Below are positions 43,674 to 55,500 of a DNA stretch of 64,000 nucleotides, in pieces. The notes beneath the pieces are model-generated. The model did not search any database, was not told where the DNA came from, and saw nothing but the letters and a program-made list of their open reading frames with translations. The stretch comes from Centropus unirufus. Lineage: Eukaryota; Chordata; Aves; Cuculiformes; Centropidae. The position numbers were made by a program, and so were the translations under genes. Within the stretch, counting starts at the first letter, position 1; every line of letters starts with the position of its first letter. The DNA lies in the NCBI GenBank assembly GCA_013397695.1, contig VYZI01000170.1, positions 220,186 through 284,185 of the forward strand, given 5' to 3'.

Positions 43674-44879
43674 CCTGGAGAAGGCAGGAGGCAAAAAGTC
43701 ACAATCATTCAGGATTAGGTAGCATTTTACAGCTTGAAAATCTCTCACTGGAGTTTCACTGCTCTGAAGACAAAATTGAGTATCAGGGAGAAAGCACATG
43801 AAAACGGAGTTTACCAGAGAAACCTTGTCACGTCACAACCTTCTAACTTTAACCAGGCACAGTGTCCACCAAGGGAATAGATCAGAGGCACCACACAAGG
43901 CACTCGCTCCCCGAGGCATTTTACAGTCTCAGCTGCAACCCACCCATGCTGCTGTGGTTCACAGAGACCTCCCTACTCCCAGCAAAGAGCAGGGGAGGTG
44001 GCATTTCTCAAAAGGTCAAAAAACCCTGTACAAACTAGTAAAAAACCCCAAAATATTAATTTTTTTTTAATCTCAGAGAACTTAAATAAGATGCAACAGT
44101 AAAACAAATGAAGCAGCAAATGTTTGTGATCCCTATTGGCACCTCTGAAGGGAGCAGATTGAGCCTTTGATCTGAAACAAAGCCATACCAGCACCTCTTT
44201 TCAAGCCCCCAAAACTTGCTCTTCAGAGGGAAAATACACCTTCAGCTCTAAGAGCCACAAACCAGATTTGCATACTGATGCTCCTACACCACAGGGACCT
44301 TGATGTCAACCAAGGTCACTTGCTTGAGGAAATTTTCTTGTGTAGGAGTCTGTAGTTGAATTTATTTCCAAAAATACATCAATACCTAAAAGCTATGAGG
44401 AAGGAGCTCAGGTATGCCTTGAGGTTAAGCTGGTCCAAGTAATAATTACAAGGATTGGTAACTTTACAAAGGGCACCCAGGGTAAAGCACAGATATATGT
44501 TTTCCTGTTTCACACTGCAAAGCCATGAGATGATTAAAATGATTACTTTCCCTTGGGTCAAGACCACTCATGCTACCACATTAGCTTCATTCTTGGTTGG
44601 ACCATGCATTGTCCCATGAGCAGCGTGGCAGCGGCTCCACTCCCCAGTTGTCCCAGGCTCTCATCAGCTCCCAGCAGGAATTTTACAGGGGTGAGAGAGC
44701 AGCTGTTCAGGGATGCCTCCAGAGCTGGTGGCACCTGCACACTGCCTGGTGTATCTTATCCTCGACAGGCAAAGAGAGCCCCAAGCAAGGCTGGGCAAGA
44801 GTGACCACCCGAATGCAGGGTTTACCTCGCACGGCCAGGAGGAGCGGGGCAGGAGTAGGGACGGGAGGCAGCACTGTGA

Positions 44880-46035
44880 GGATTATCACTGATAAGCACC
44901 GGGACGAGGACCACCGACTCCCCGGGATTCCTCAGCCCCTCTGCAGCGCCGGAGCGATGCCTCGTGCCGGGCTGCAGCTGTTCCGAGCCATTCTGACATT
45001 ATCCCATTGTCCCTGTCCCCGAGGAGCTTAAGATCATCCCGACCTGTTCCCAGCCGCAGCTCGGGAAGGACAGGAGTCCGTGCTGCCCGCGGGGCTCAAC
45101 CCGCTGGAGCCTGGCCCCGCAATCCCGCCGGGAAGGGCTCATCCCGGGGAGCCGCCACCGCCCGAGCCCCGCTCCCCCTCCCGGGGAGCCGATCCAGGGG
45201 GACCGTGCGGATCCCGGCCGCAGGAGTCAGCCTGGGGGCACCTACCGGGAACGACCTGCGGCGGCCGGGAAAGTGGAAACCGCGAGCAGGAGGAGTCCAG
45301 GAGCCGGAGGAGAATCGGGAGCCCAGGATCCGTACCAGCAGCGCAGGAGCAGCCGCAGGGGCTCGGCAGCCCGGGAGCCGCCCCGCGGGGCTCCGGGCAG
45401 GGCNNNNNNNNNNNNNNNNNNNNNNNNNNNNNNNNNNNNNNNNNNNNNNNNNNNNNNNNNNNNNNNNNNNNNNNNNNNNNNNNNNNNNNNNNNNNNNNNN
45501 NNNNNNNNNNNNNNNNNNNNNNNNNNNNNNNNNNNNNNNNNNNNNNNNNNNNNNNNNNNNNNNNNNNNNNNNNNNNNNNNNNNNNNNNNNNNNNNNNNNN
45601 NNNNNNNNNNNNNNNNNNNNNNNNNNNNNNNNNNNNNNNNNNNNNNNNNNNNNNNNNNNNNNNNNNNNNNNNNNNNNNNNNNNNNNNNNNNNNNNNNNNN
45701 NNNNNNNNNNNNNNNNNNNNNNNNNNNCCGCTCCCCGGACCCGCACCGCCCGGCTGAGCCCCGGGGCAGGCGGGTCCCGGGCAGCCCCGGTCCGCTCGCC
45801 CCGCTGCTCACCTGCCGCGCCGGGACGCGCTCCCGAGCGGCGCCCCTTGCTGCGGGTCGGTGCGGGGTTATTCGCTCGGGCTGTGCCTCGGACTTGGTCG
45901 GTTTCGGTGGGCGGGGTCGGGCTCTGCGGCTGCCCCCCGCCTGCCCAGCGCCCCCTCCCTCGGAGCCAGGGGTCCCCGCGGCGTGAGAGCCCTGCCTGCA
46001 GCCCAGCCCGGGGCCCCGGGCTCAGCCCCTGCCTC
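44880..46035 (-). promoter_or_regulatory. STK32A: CpG-rich promoter region of STK32A (contains assembly gap)
   Basis: About 1.1 kb of dense CpG upstream of STK32A, broken by Ns. Minus-strand donors that could end a non-coding first exon are CAG|GTGAGC (exon end 45812, strong) and CCCG|GTAGGT (exon end 45246), so two alternative starts are possible. The region lies between the head-to-head STK32A and PPP2R2B genes and could also influence the latter. Confidence 0.6.
45404..45727. other. Assembly gap (324 N)
   Basis: A run of N inside the most GC-rich part of the CpG island, where short-read assemblies of bird genomes usually fail. Any long frame crossing it is an artefact. Confidence 0.99.
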
Positions 46036-46040
46036 CTGCC

Positions 46041-46160
46041 CTGGGGACACGGCTCCCCCCTTTTACCTGGGGACACGGCTCCCCCCTTTACCTGGGGACA
46101 CGGCTCCCCCCTGCCCTGGGGACATAGATCGCCCCCCTTCTCTGGGGACACAGCCCCAGG
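46041..46160 (+). repeat. Minisatellite, about 4.7 copies of a 24-26 bp unit
   Basis: Imperfect tandem copies beginning CTGGGGACAC at 46041, 46067, 46092, 46116 and 46142, separated by C-rich tracts. It lies at the outer edge of the STK32A CpG island. Confidence 0.9.
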
Positions 46161-46360
46161 TGCTCTGCTGGCTGCATTCCTCTGAGAGGATCCCGTAAAA
46201 AGGCAGACACTCCATTTCTCATCCCATTGTCTGTGTTCTGTGGACACTGGCTTATCCTGTCTCATTCTGTGATGCTTGAAGCAGGCTCAGGTTCCTGGAG
46301 CCCCTATAGAGAGTGGCGCTTCCCCCAGGGCAGCCAGATCTCACAGTAATCATCCAGTTT

Positions 46361-46600
46361 AGAATCACAGAAACCAAGAATGCTTTGGGTTGGAAGGGAC
46401 TTTTACAGGTCATCCAGTCCACCTCCCTACAGGAGCAGGGACAGCCTCAACCAGGTCAGGTTGGACCTTCAATGTTTCCAAGGATGCGGCCTCCACTGCT
46501 TCCTTGGGCAACCTCTGCCAGTGCCTCACCACCCTCACTATAAAAAAATTTCTTCCTTATACCCAGTCTATCTGCCCTCCCTTAGTTTAAAATTATTACT
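46361..46600 (-). mobile_element. CR1 LINE 3' fragment
   Basis: The plus strand begins agaatcacagaaaccaagaa, then gggttggaagggac, the reverse complement of the CR1 3' end. It continues through the usual CR1 tail wording to about 46600, where it is 5'-truncated. It lies between the STK32A and PPP2R2B promoters. Confidence 0.85.
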
Positions 46601-49600
46601 TTATTTAGCCATGTTCATGTATTACTTGGAAAAGAATGAACAAGCTGAAACACAGCTGGAATTCCTCTATGACTACAATTGCCCTGGCTGGTGACACGGG
46701 AGCACCACGGCAGATCTGTGGTGCCTTCTCGTGGAGAAGAGGCAAGGCTGAGCCCTCTCCTGCCAGAGGCTCTACAGCCAGCACAGCTCTCTGCATCTCT
46801 GGGTGTACCGAAACCCCCCCGGCAGCCCAGCCTCTGTGCACGGGACAAACCCCAGGCCATGCAGAGGTTGGAGGGAGCAAAACGTCGGGGTGCTGCCTCC
46901 GAATTAAAAGAGGATGCTTTATTGTCTTTTATTCTTACAATTTTAACTATTTAGCAAACTGTATTTTTGTTTCAAGTACCAAACCAATTTTTAGCAATGG
47001 CTTACAAAAATGGAGAAGCTTAGCCATATTTACAGGATGTATTTCCCAGAACCTTAAGCCCTAAAAGAAGTGAAGCCACACATTGCAGCCCTATCTCAGC
47101 TGTAAACCTCTGGTGAACTTTAACATTACGGAAGGTCTCCCATGTGTCAGATTTTGCTGTCCATTGCTGGCATCTCTTGCGGTTGAAGTGGGCTCCCTGA
47201 TGAGGGAACTGGCAGAGGGGGAAGAAAAGAGCACGTTCCGCTCTGTCCCTCTGCAGCACCCCCAAGTCCATCAGCAGCGCAGGAAGCATTCCATGAAACA
47301 GCTAAAGCCATGCGGAACTGCCGATACTATGGCAGTACCACATGGTAGCTTTATTTGAAAAAAGACGGTGATTTTAAAATCGAGAGAGGTGGGGGTGGAT
47401 TCAGCAACCCGAATCGGCAGCGAAGTTTAAGACACACCAATACCTGCTGGGTCTCTGTTAGAGCTCCCGCCTGGAAACCACGTTGGATGACAAACAGTTC
47501 TGGTGGCTGCAGGATGTGAAGTGCTAGGGTGCCTCGGCTAGGGGTCACTAGAATGCAAGGCAGAGCCGGATTTCAGGATCTAAAGTTACTCCAGAGGGAG
47601 GGACATGCTCTACAGAGAAGACTACTGGATAAAAGCTTTTATATATTAATGGTAAGATTAACTGAAGCTCCACATTCTTTCTATAATTTTGCTCCTGATG
47701 AAGAGATTGCAAAATGAAAACGCTTTGCATGAGCTCAGTTACAGCAGCGGGAACAGAGAAGTTAATGCTGCTTCACGGTTGCAGATGTCGATAGGTGAGC
47801 TGGGAAGTAAAAAGCATTCCTGCCTGCACTCCTTTTAACTAGTACATAGCACAAGCTCAGCCCCCGGGAAGTGTTCCCGTGTGTCTCATCCAGTCCCATC
47901 AGTCCTACCAGAGCATCCCACCCAGCTCTCCCACTGCCACACAGCGTTCACAACTCATTTTCTTTCAGGCCTGAACGCAATGCAGCTGGCAGACATAAAA
48001 CCAATCAATATCCATGTGCAGCTTTTCCCCTGGCATGGGTTTCAGGGGCACAGCCTGCTCAACCATCACCTCCACAAGCTGCAGGTGGAGATCCTACATA
48101 ACTGTTTCCCTTGCACCTCGTGTCTGCTGGGCTGGTTCTCCCACTCGTCTCTCTCTGCCACTGGGCTGAACTGGTCCAGCACGAGGGCTCCACCGGGCCC
48201 CGCTGCCAGCCATGCCTCCCCTCACACCCCCACGCTCTCTCCACTGCTGCTGCTCCTGGCCCGTTTCTCTCCCTCCCTGCTCCCCCTCCTAAACACGCAG
48301 AGGTGTTACCCCCCGCCCTGCCCAGCTCAGCCTTGGCCAGGGGCAAATCTGCTCTGGAGCCACCTGGTCCTGGCTTCCAGCAGCCTCTGGCAGCCACCAC
48401 AGCGCAGTCCCCCGTTACCCAAACCCTGGCCACGCAAACCAAACACACCTACATATAAGATTATTCTTATCCCAGGTGGGTTTGGTTGCCATATTTGCTT
48501 TCTAGTTTTTACAATTTGCACTCCAAATCTCCGAGGAAAAAATTGCTTTAACAGCTGTTGATTTGTATGAACCCACTTGCATAAATGTTCTCCCTCCTAT
48601 CCTCCAGGGAAAAGTCTGGGTAAACATGAGCCAGGGAAATCTATTCCCTTAGAAACAGATTTTCCTGGAAATGTAAAAACTCAGTCATTTGTGAAAATGT
48701 TGTTGTGCCTTGCTTAATGACGCTGTATGGCTCTGACCAGAGCATTGCTAGAAGATGTGATCGTTACATGAGTTAACATATAAGCCTGACCTAACGTACG
48801 CTAAGCTAACCTAAAGTAACCTCACCTAACATTAGCATATGTACATCACATGAATTAATAAAAATTAAGTATAGTAATACAAATGCATTGCTAACTATAT
48901 TAATACTGTGATACTGTATAATACTGCTGTAATGCACTGTACAGAACTTTTCATACTCTGAAAGCTCTAATTTTCCCTCACATTTGGCTTGAATCTTCCA
49001 GTGGATCTCATTCTGGATTTTGCATCTGTTTTATGTATCAAAGATGATGGTATTACTTCTGATAGATATTGAAGATATTGACCTGTATTACAATATGAAA
49101 ACTTACCTTGATATAAATAAAACTGGACAGAAATCTCACACAGACATGTGGGCAGGCCATGAAACAGCCCATCAACTGAGTTAAATCTCCCGCTGTGCAT
49201 TGTCTCCCTCTCGCAGGTCAGTAACCAGCTGGAGTCTCGCACAGCACGACCCTGGGGCTGAGTCCAGGATCACACTTGAACTGTGCAACCCTCACGTTTT
49301 CTGTGACGTTTCACCTGTGTGTAAATTGGGTAAGATGGTATTTCCTGTCCCCATCGTGCAGCTTTCTGCAAGTCTGGAAATTGCTTTGAGGTAAAATGCA
49401 TTTTAGGATAAAAGGAAGAAAGTTCTCCTTCGAGGTGGTGGATTTTTTGTGCTACAGTAAAAACTGCATTCCAGAAAGGGAAATTCTACTGAGCTGCCAG
49501 GAAAATGAGGAGCAGCAGTGGGTAAAACCCTAATTTCTGTCAGCGTGGCTTAATGCAGGATATGGATACAGCAGCAAGCCCAGCTGACAGAGACACAGCT

Positions 49601-49789
49601 TAATAAAATGCCTTGTAATAGCAATGCCCATCAGACTCTTCCCGAGCAGCTGCAGTGCACTCCTGATTCCAGGCAAATTTTGACTGCAGTGGTGCTGTGC
49701 CCGCTTCATCCCGCTTGGCTTCATTGCCGAGCAGCTCGCAACTGCACTGGGCACAAAGGGGAAAAAACTGTGCTGGGGTAGCACGAGAC
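46601..49789. other. Intergenic spacer between STK32A and PPP2R2B promoters
   Basis: About 3.2 kb, AT-rich with a CTAAC-containing stretch near 48.78-48.83 kb. No coding exon was recognised. Confidence 0.7.
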
Positions 49790-50059
49790 GTGTCCTCCCG
49801 TGCCTCTCCTCACCAGGGCTGGGAACGCCTGCGGCATCAGCATTCTGACCAGGAGAGGCTGTGACAAAGCCGTGACTGTGGGGCCTCCTGGCCCTGGGGT
49901 GGTGCTGGCACCGATGTGTCGGGGCCTGGCTCCAGCTGCGCTGGTTGAGGCCGCCCCGCCATGGTCCAGGACGGACAAACAGACGGATTCAGAGCGCGGG
50001 GCTGCCGCTTCCAGCGTCCCAGCACCGGCTTTGCTCTTGGTGAGGGAGGATGATTGCAG
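49790..50059 (+). promoter_or_regulatory. PPP2R2B: Putative 5' UTR / promoter of the PPP2R2B alternative first exon
   Basis: GC-rich stretch with scattered CpG just before the ATG at 50050. The exact transcription start is not visible. It contains the alternative ATG at 49961 in a good Kozak context (ccgccATGg). Confidence 0.4.
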
Positions 50060-50266
50060 GTGAGCGAACGTGTGTCTTCGGCAGGGCTGGGGACACTTGT
50101 GTGCCAACTCGTATGTGCGTGTGTGTTTGCACAGCAAAGGACAAGCGTTGTACAAACGGGATCCTGTCTTCTGTCTTTTCCCTGGCAGGATTTGGAAACT
50201 TCATGCAGGATGTGCTGTGGTGCTTCAGCCAAGTAAAAGGAACTGTAGATATTGGGGTGACAGAAG
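50050..50266 (+). CDS. PPP2R2B: PPP2R2B 5' end: alternative N-terminus of PP2A B55-type regulatory subunit (two exons, partial gene)
   Basis: B55 subunits are WD40 propellers that direct the PP2A catalytic core to substrates. Exon A codes 50050-50059 (Met-Ile-Ala plus one base) and ends at a strong donor GCAG|GTGAGC. Exon B, 50189-50266, has a pyrimidine-rich acceptor (ctgtcttttccctggcag) and donor GAAG|GTATGT. The joined peptide starts MIAGFGNF, then has DVLWCFSQVKGTVD and ends in VTE, strikingly like the B55-alpha start MAGAGGGNDIQWCFSQVKG. It ends in the phase needed to join the common DIISTVEFN exon, which is not in the window. Strand and position match PPP2R2B upstream of STK32A. Alternative: ATG at 49961 with donor at 50039/50040 also enters exon B in frame. 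Family assignment is firm; paralogue assignment rests on synteny. Confidence 0.75.
50189..50266 (+). CDS. PPP2R2B: PPP2R2B alternative N-terminal exon B
   Basis: 78 nt encoding FGNFMQDVLWCFSQVKG and VDIGVTE. WCFSQVKG is diagnostic of the B55 alpha/delta-type N-terminus. An internal in-frame ATG (Met9 of the joined frame) could also start translation. Confidence 0.8.
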
Positions 50267-52789
50267 GTATGTTTATTTTTTCTTTTGTTGCTGTGATCAA
50301 AAAGAACTCGTTTTCCACCTCTCCCGATTGCGCAGGGAGGTGGTTGGTGTGCGGCTGGAAGCTGCTGGCAAGGAGCAAAGTTACCTTCTCTTCGTTTCTG
50401 CCTTCATTTTGTATTTATGCATTTAAAAAAGATGGCTCTCTAAAATTAGCTATGGATCCAGAGAATTAATTTGAATACCTTATGGCTTAATCATATCAAT
50501 AGTCTTTGAAATAGATTTTGTGTTGGTTTTCAGCTGATATTTACAGGATTTTTCAGGAAATGATGAGTCAGTGACTTCCACCATAACATCCTTTGCTAGA
50601 ATCACCTTGGTTCTGTTTCTGAGCAACATAAATATAACTTGATGCTCTTTCTTGTATCTGCAGTTAAAATAAGTTGCAGTGCTGTACAGATGTGTACCTG
50701 TGTGGGAGGGATCCATGCAGGCAGGTGGGGGATTTGGGAGAACAAGACGTGCCCTTTCACACTCTATAGCTTTCAGAGTGTTTTGTGCTCCTCCTGCAAT
50801 TTTTTTCTCCGAGTAACTTGGACTTGCAGAACAGCAAAGGCTGACAGATCTTACCTGAAGCCTGCGTTCAGTGCAGCCCCTAACAAGGGGGTCACACTGC
50901 TCTGCTAAATCTGGTCAACAGGTACAAATGGCCTCACCACGACTGAGCAGAAAGCTCAGGGGGTATTCGAGGTGTGGGACTGGGCTTTTGGCTCCAACAC
51001 TGGTTTTCTGTTTTCATGTGAGTGTGTGCCTGTGGCTACAGATGCACATACACATCAATTGTAGGTCATAAATGTTCTCATAGCACGCAGGTCCAGCCTT
51101 CATCAGAAGTTTATCCAGTTCATAACTTGTTAGTTTTACGTTGTCTGTGTGGGACACTTTTGACCTTCAGAACTCTTGGTAACATCCAAGCATCCTGAAT
51201 TTACAAAAGGTAATTTCATTGGTCAATGGAACGCGTGCACTTGTGTATGGTCAGGTGAGAGGAGATGTCACTGTTATTTTTACAGTCTTTTGCATCTTTA
51301 AATGTAGAAGAGCCCACCTCCAGGCTGAATTATCATTCTGGCTTTCAAGTCATGCTGAAAAAGTTGCCAAGAATAATTCTGTATTAATTCCCTGATAATA
51401 TGCTTGCTCTATTCCATGCACACGTAGAACAACACAAACTCAAACACATACAGACTCTCTCATATTTTTTCTATTCTTGTCTATTACTTTCCTTAACTTG
51501 GAACACAGTATCACAGCGTGCAGTATTCATCCTGATGAAACCAGTGGTATAATGTCTCCTCTCACTCTAACACAACTGTGTGAATAAATGAGCTCTTTTG
51601 TGCATAGATGGGAGGCCTGGGACATCTCTCAGCTGCTCAAACAAACACTGATTTCAATCAATATTAAATATAAAGTGATGCTGCTGATTGCTGTTTTGAT
51701 GCCACAGTGCTTTGAACTATATTTTGTTACTACTAACAGGAAACAAATTTTTGAGATCTTGCCCTATTTTGATGTATTGGCAATTAGCAATCTGGTCTAG
51801 AAACCAGATTTGTGCAAGTTTCAGATGTGGAATTTCCTCTTGTGCCCTTAGCCCAGGAGTCACAGTGTGGAACCGCTACGGCTGCGGGAAGCGGCCTCCA
51901 CGCTGCAGGACACATCCCAAGGGAGCATCCCACCATGGGAGCAGGCGTTGGGGGCACCAGCAGCTGCACGAGGTCTGGGGCTGCCACGCATGTGAACAGC
52001 ACCAGGCTGGGAGTGCAGGCATCCCGTGCTGTCACCTTGGCCATGTGAAGTCAGCCAGGAGCAAGGCATGCACATAGTGAAGTTATCAAATGGAGAAATA
52101 TCACATACATATTAGTGCATGAATTTGAATGGTCCTGCAAAGTCGGATGTTCTACCCAGTGCCTGGAATATTTTGCGATTGGAATGTCACCAGATCCTAG
52201 CAAGCTGTGTGACCGACAGTTGTTTCCAGTGGCTCCAAGGTTTTTATTATGGCTGCTTGTACATGCCTACGTTTGCCACATTATGCAAATTTCTAACCAG
52301 TAACACCAAACCACAGATTTCTGTGTTGAACCATGGAACGCTGGCTCACCAAGCTGGCTCAGAACCTCATTTATGTTCCTACCTGTTGGTTTCCTTTTGC
52401 ATTGCTTGCTAATTAAGCTCAAATATATACATCCTAATTTTTGCATCTAAAGTGAAACTTAGTTTGTTAATGCAACATAAAACCTGAGTATAAATATCTA
52501 AATAGAGCCAAGCCACAATAAAAATAATTTGTGGGGTTTGTATGTTATTTTAATGAGGTGGAATTAATTTGTTTCTTGGGGAATGTTTGTGTCTATTTTT
52601 AAGTGGAAAAACTATTTTTGTGTCGCATGCAAAGGAATCTCTTGTATCCATACACATGGTGGAAGAGAAGCACAGTATTTTCAGATTTCAGTCTGTGTCA
52701 GCTGGCACAGGAACAGCCACAAACCCACGGATTAATTGTGAAGAGTAAATTGATTCCTGTTACCTTGCCAGCTGGGGGAACCCCGAAGC

Positions 52790-53760
52790 AGCGGCCAGAC
52801 AGGGACACGCGCGCTTGGGGATGGCTGGAGCTGCTGGCTTTGCCCGTACGTGCGGGGTTTGTGCGGGTCCATCCCGGGGGACCCCGCAGGGATCTCACTC
52901 GCGCCTGTCCCGGGCCCAGCCCCTCAACCCACAGGGGCCCAGGCCCAGGCAGCCAGGCCGCGGCTTGTGCAGAACCTGGGGGGTTCTGCACCTCAGCCGA
53001 AGCCACCTGGGGCTGTTACGGCTCCCCTTGCTCATCTTCTGCTCCTTTCCCGCACCGCCTCCTACCCGCGCGGGCCCCGGGCAGCCCGAGCGGCGCCTCT
53101 GGAGGCCGCGGTCAGCGCGGGGGGGGGCAGTCCTGCTGCCGGCCGGCTCTCTCCTCGGGAGCCAACGCCAGCCTCAAACTGTTCCGTGGGCAGATTCCTG
53201 CTTGGGAGACAGAAAACAACTAAATGCAAACTTCTGGCGTCCAGCGGGGCCGGGCGAGCGGCAGGGCGGGAGGGCAGGGCAGCTCCGGCGGGGACCGGCT
53301 GGAAAACCCGCGGTGGTGCCGGCCCGGGGAGGCCGAGCTGCAGCTGCAGGGATGAGAACAAGGGGCTGGCTGTGCGGCCCCGGGCGGCACTCGGGGTCCG
53401 AACCCCACTCGGTGACATCTCTGCCATCGCCTGGCACGCCGGCTGGGAATGCGGGCTTTCCTGGGAGGTGGCATCGCTGACAGTTCACCTGATCTGGGCC
53501 CAGGATGCTGGCCGGGAAGTCTGGGATTCCACACTTTCCTCCCAAATCCAAATATTGGGTCAAGGCTGGGAAACAACATGGGTAGACTTCTTAGCAGCAT
53601 TTTGGGAGGAATGAAAACACAGCATCGAAAGGTCCCTTGGCAGCTGCCTAGCAGGATGATCTGCACTCGTTGGGAGTGGGGGCAGAGTGCGGCATTGCTC
53701 CGGGATCCGCCTTGCAGCGGGGGCACCGGGTGAGCGTCCGCGCTGCGGGTGGGCACCAGC
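52790..53760. promoter_or_regulatory. CpG-rich patch, possible alternative PPP2R2B promoter
   Basis: About 1 kb of high GC with frequent CpG, flanked by AT-rich DNA (52.4-52.7 and after 53.86 kb). It lies 2.5 kb downstream of the B55-type exon B. PPP2R2B is known to use several promoters. No first exon could be read confidently. Confidence 0.4.
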
Positions 53761-55120
53761 GCATGGTGCAGCCCTGCTCTACCCGGCAGCGCTTGTCCCT
53801 AGTCCCAGCCACCGCACGAGAGATCACTGAACCCAGCCACTTTAAGGAAGGTAATCTGTTACTTTAAGAATACCCTCCCCTTCAGTTTATCAACGCAAAG
53901 TGTTCAAACTGCCTGGTTTATAAGTTTCTCAATGGCAAGGTAAGCAATCAGCATCACTCAGGGAATTGATGCTGTTAGAGAAAGTGACTTTGGGCTCAAT
54001 ATTAAATACTCTTTTAGTGAGAAAATATACCAAAGAATCAATCCTAGCTTTAAGTGGACTGATTGTTTCCTGAGTATTCTGATAATAGCAAGATTCAGAG
54101 TCCTTGAAAGACTAAAATGCAACTTTCCTTTTAAAATTAAGGATTTTGAAGCTACAGTAATTCCCAGAATATCTGTACAAATAGTTCCCTGACTCAGAAA
54201 AGCTACCAAAGAGTGGAGCAATCCCTGTGTTTATTAATCCTCGTGGTAATGATTGGTTTGTTTTCTTTGAAGCCTCTAGCGGTTCTCTGGCTTTCCTTGT
54301 TTCTCCATTTGTGTCCACTTTGCAGTAGCATTTTTGGAGGTTCCAGAGGAGGTGACATGAGGGCCAGGGTCTTTAATCTCTCACATGTGAGCCGATTGTA
54401 AAGCTTAGCTCAAAAATGCCCTTAAGCTTTTCAGCGGCCTTTAACATGAAAGTTCAGCCAGAGACACCTTAAAATGAAGCTCTTTACCTCAAGGGCACCT
54501 CTAGGCTAAGCTTTTGACCTTCAGAATATTTTTGAGTGATGCATGTGAAAAGTAGAGTTAATTCTTCCCTCCTGTGCTCCAGAGAGCTGATTCCTTTATG
54601 GGCAGGCCGGAAAGTCTGTTCAGGCCTTACCTCTTGTACTCAGCTCAGTGCCTGTGTTCCTGCCCTGCTGACCACAAGGGGTTATTTTTCTGGTGAGTCA
54701 CTCCTATGGCTGCACCCCGAGTTATTCCAGCACCCGCAGCTGGGAGCTCCACTCCTGTCCTGAATTACCCTGGAGAAAAACCCACAGAAATTAAATCTGA
54801 ACCAGCACTAACGCTGCAGAATAGTCTGAGCATTAGAGGCACAATGAGATTGTGAACGTATGGAAATACAGTTTAGTGTAACTAATAGTCTATAATTACA
54901 TGAAGAGAGGCCATTAGTTTTAGGCTGATGGAGGAGAACACTGAGTTAACATCGAGCTTTTTGCGGTAATTGTGTTTCCTGATTTAGCTGTTCTTTCATT
55001 TCTGAACGCCATTCCAACCCTTGCTGTTTAGTGGAGAACCTCAGACTTGCTCTAATCTCAGTTCTTACATTTATCAGCATTTGCACCACATGACCACAGG
55101 CAGCCAGAGCAGCTCTCCTA

Positions 55121-55500
55121 AAGAATCGTGGAATAGTTTGGGTTGGAAGGGACTCCAAAGCCCACCCAGTTCCACCCCATGCCATGGGCAGGGACACCTC
55201 CCATGGGATCAGGGGCTCCAAGCCCCATCCAACCTGGCCTTGAACACCTCCAGGGATGGGGCAGCCACCACTGCTCTGGGCAACCTGAGACAGGGCCCCA
55301 CAATAAAATATTTCTTCCCAAGATCTCATCTCAATCCCCCTTATTCCATCCCTGCGCTCCCTGATCCAGAGCCCCTCCCCAGGATTCCTGGAGCCCCTTT
55401 CAGCACTGGAAGCTGCTCTAAGGTCTCCCTGCATCCTTCTCTTCTCCAGGCTGAACAACCCCAGCTCTCTCAGCCTGGCCTTGTACAGGAGCTGCTCCAT
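55121..55500 (-). mobile_element. CR1 LINE 3' fragment
   Basis: Starts aagaatcgtggaatagtttg followed by ggttggaagggactcc and runs through the CR1 tail to the ctgaacaaccccagctctct segment. Minus orientation, 5'-truncated, within the proposed PPP2R2B intron. Confidence 0.9.

Noticed and set aside
45007..46265. Very long frames on both strands with unknown residues
   Set aside because: They exist only because the 324-N gap contains no stop codons.
52603..53756. Overlapping 200-250 codon frames on both strands
   Set aside because: CpG-island composition; Pro/Arg/Gly/Ala-rich with no domain.
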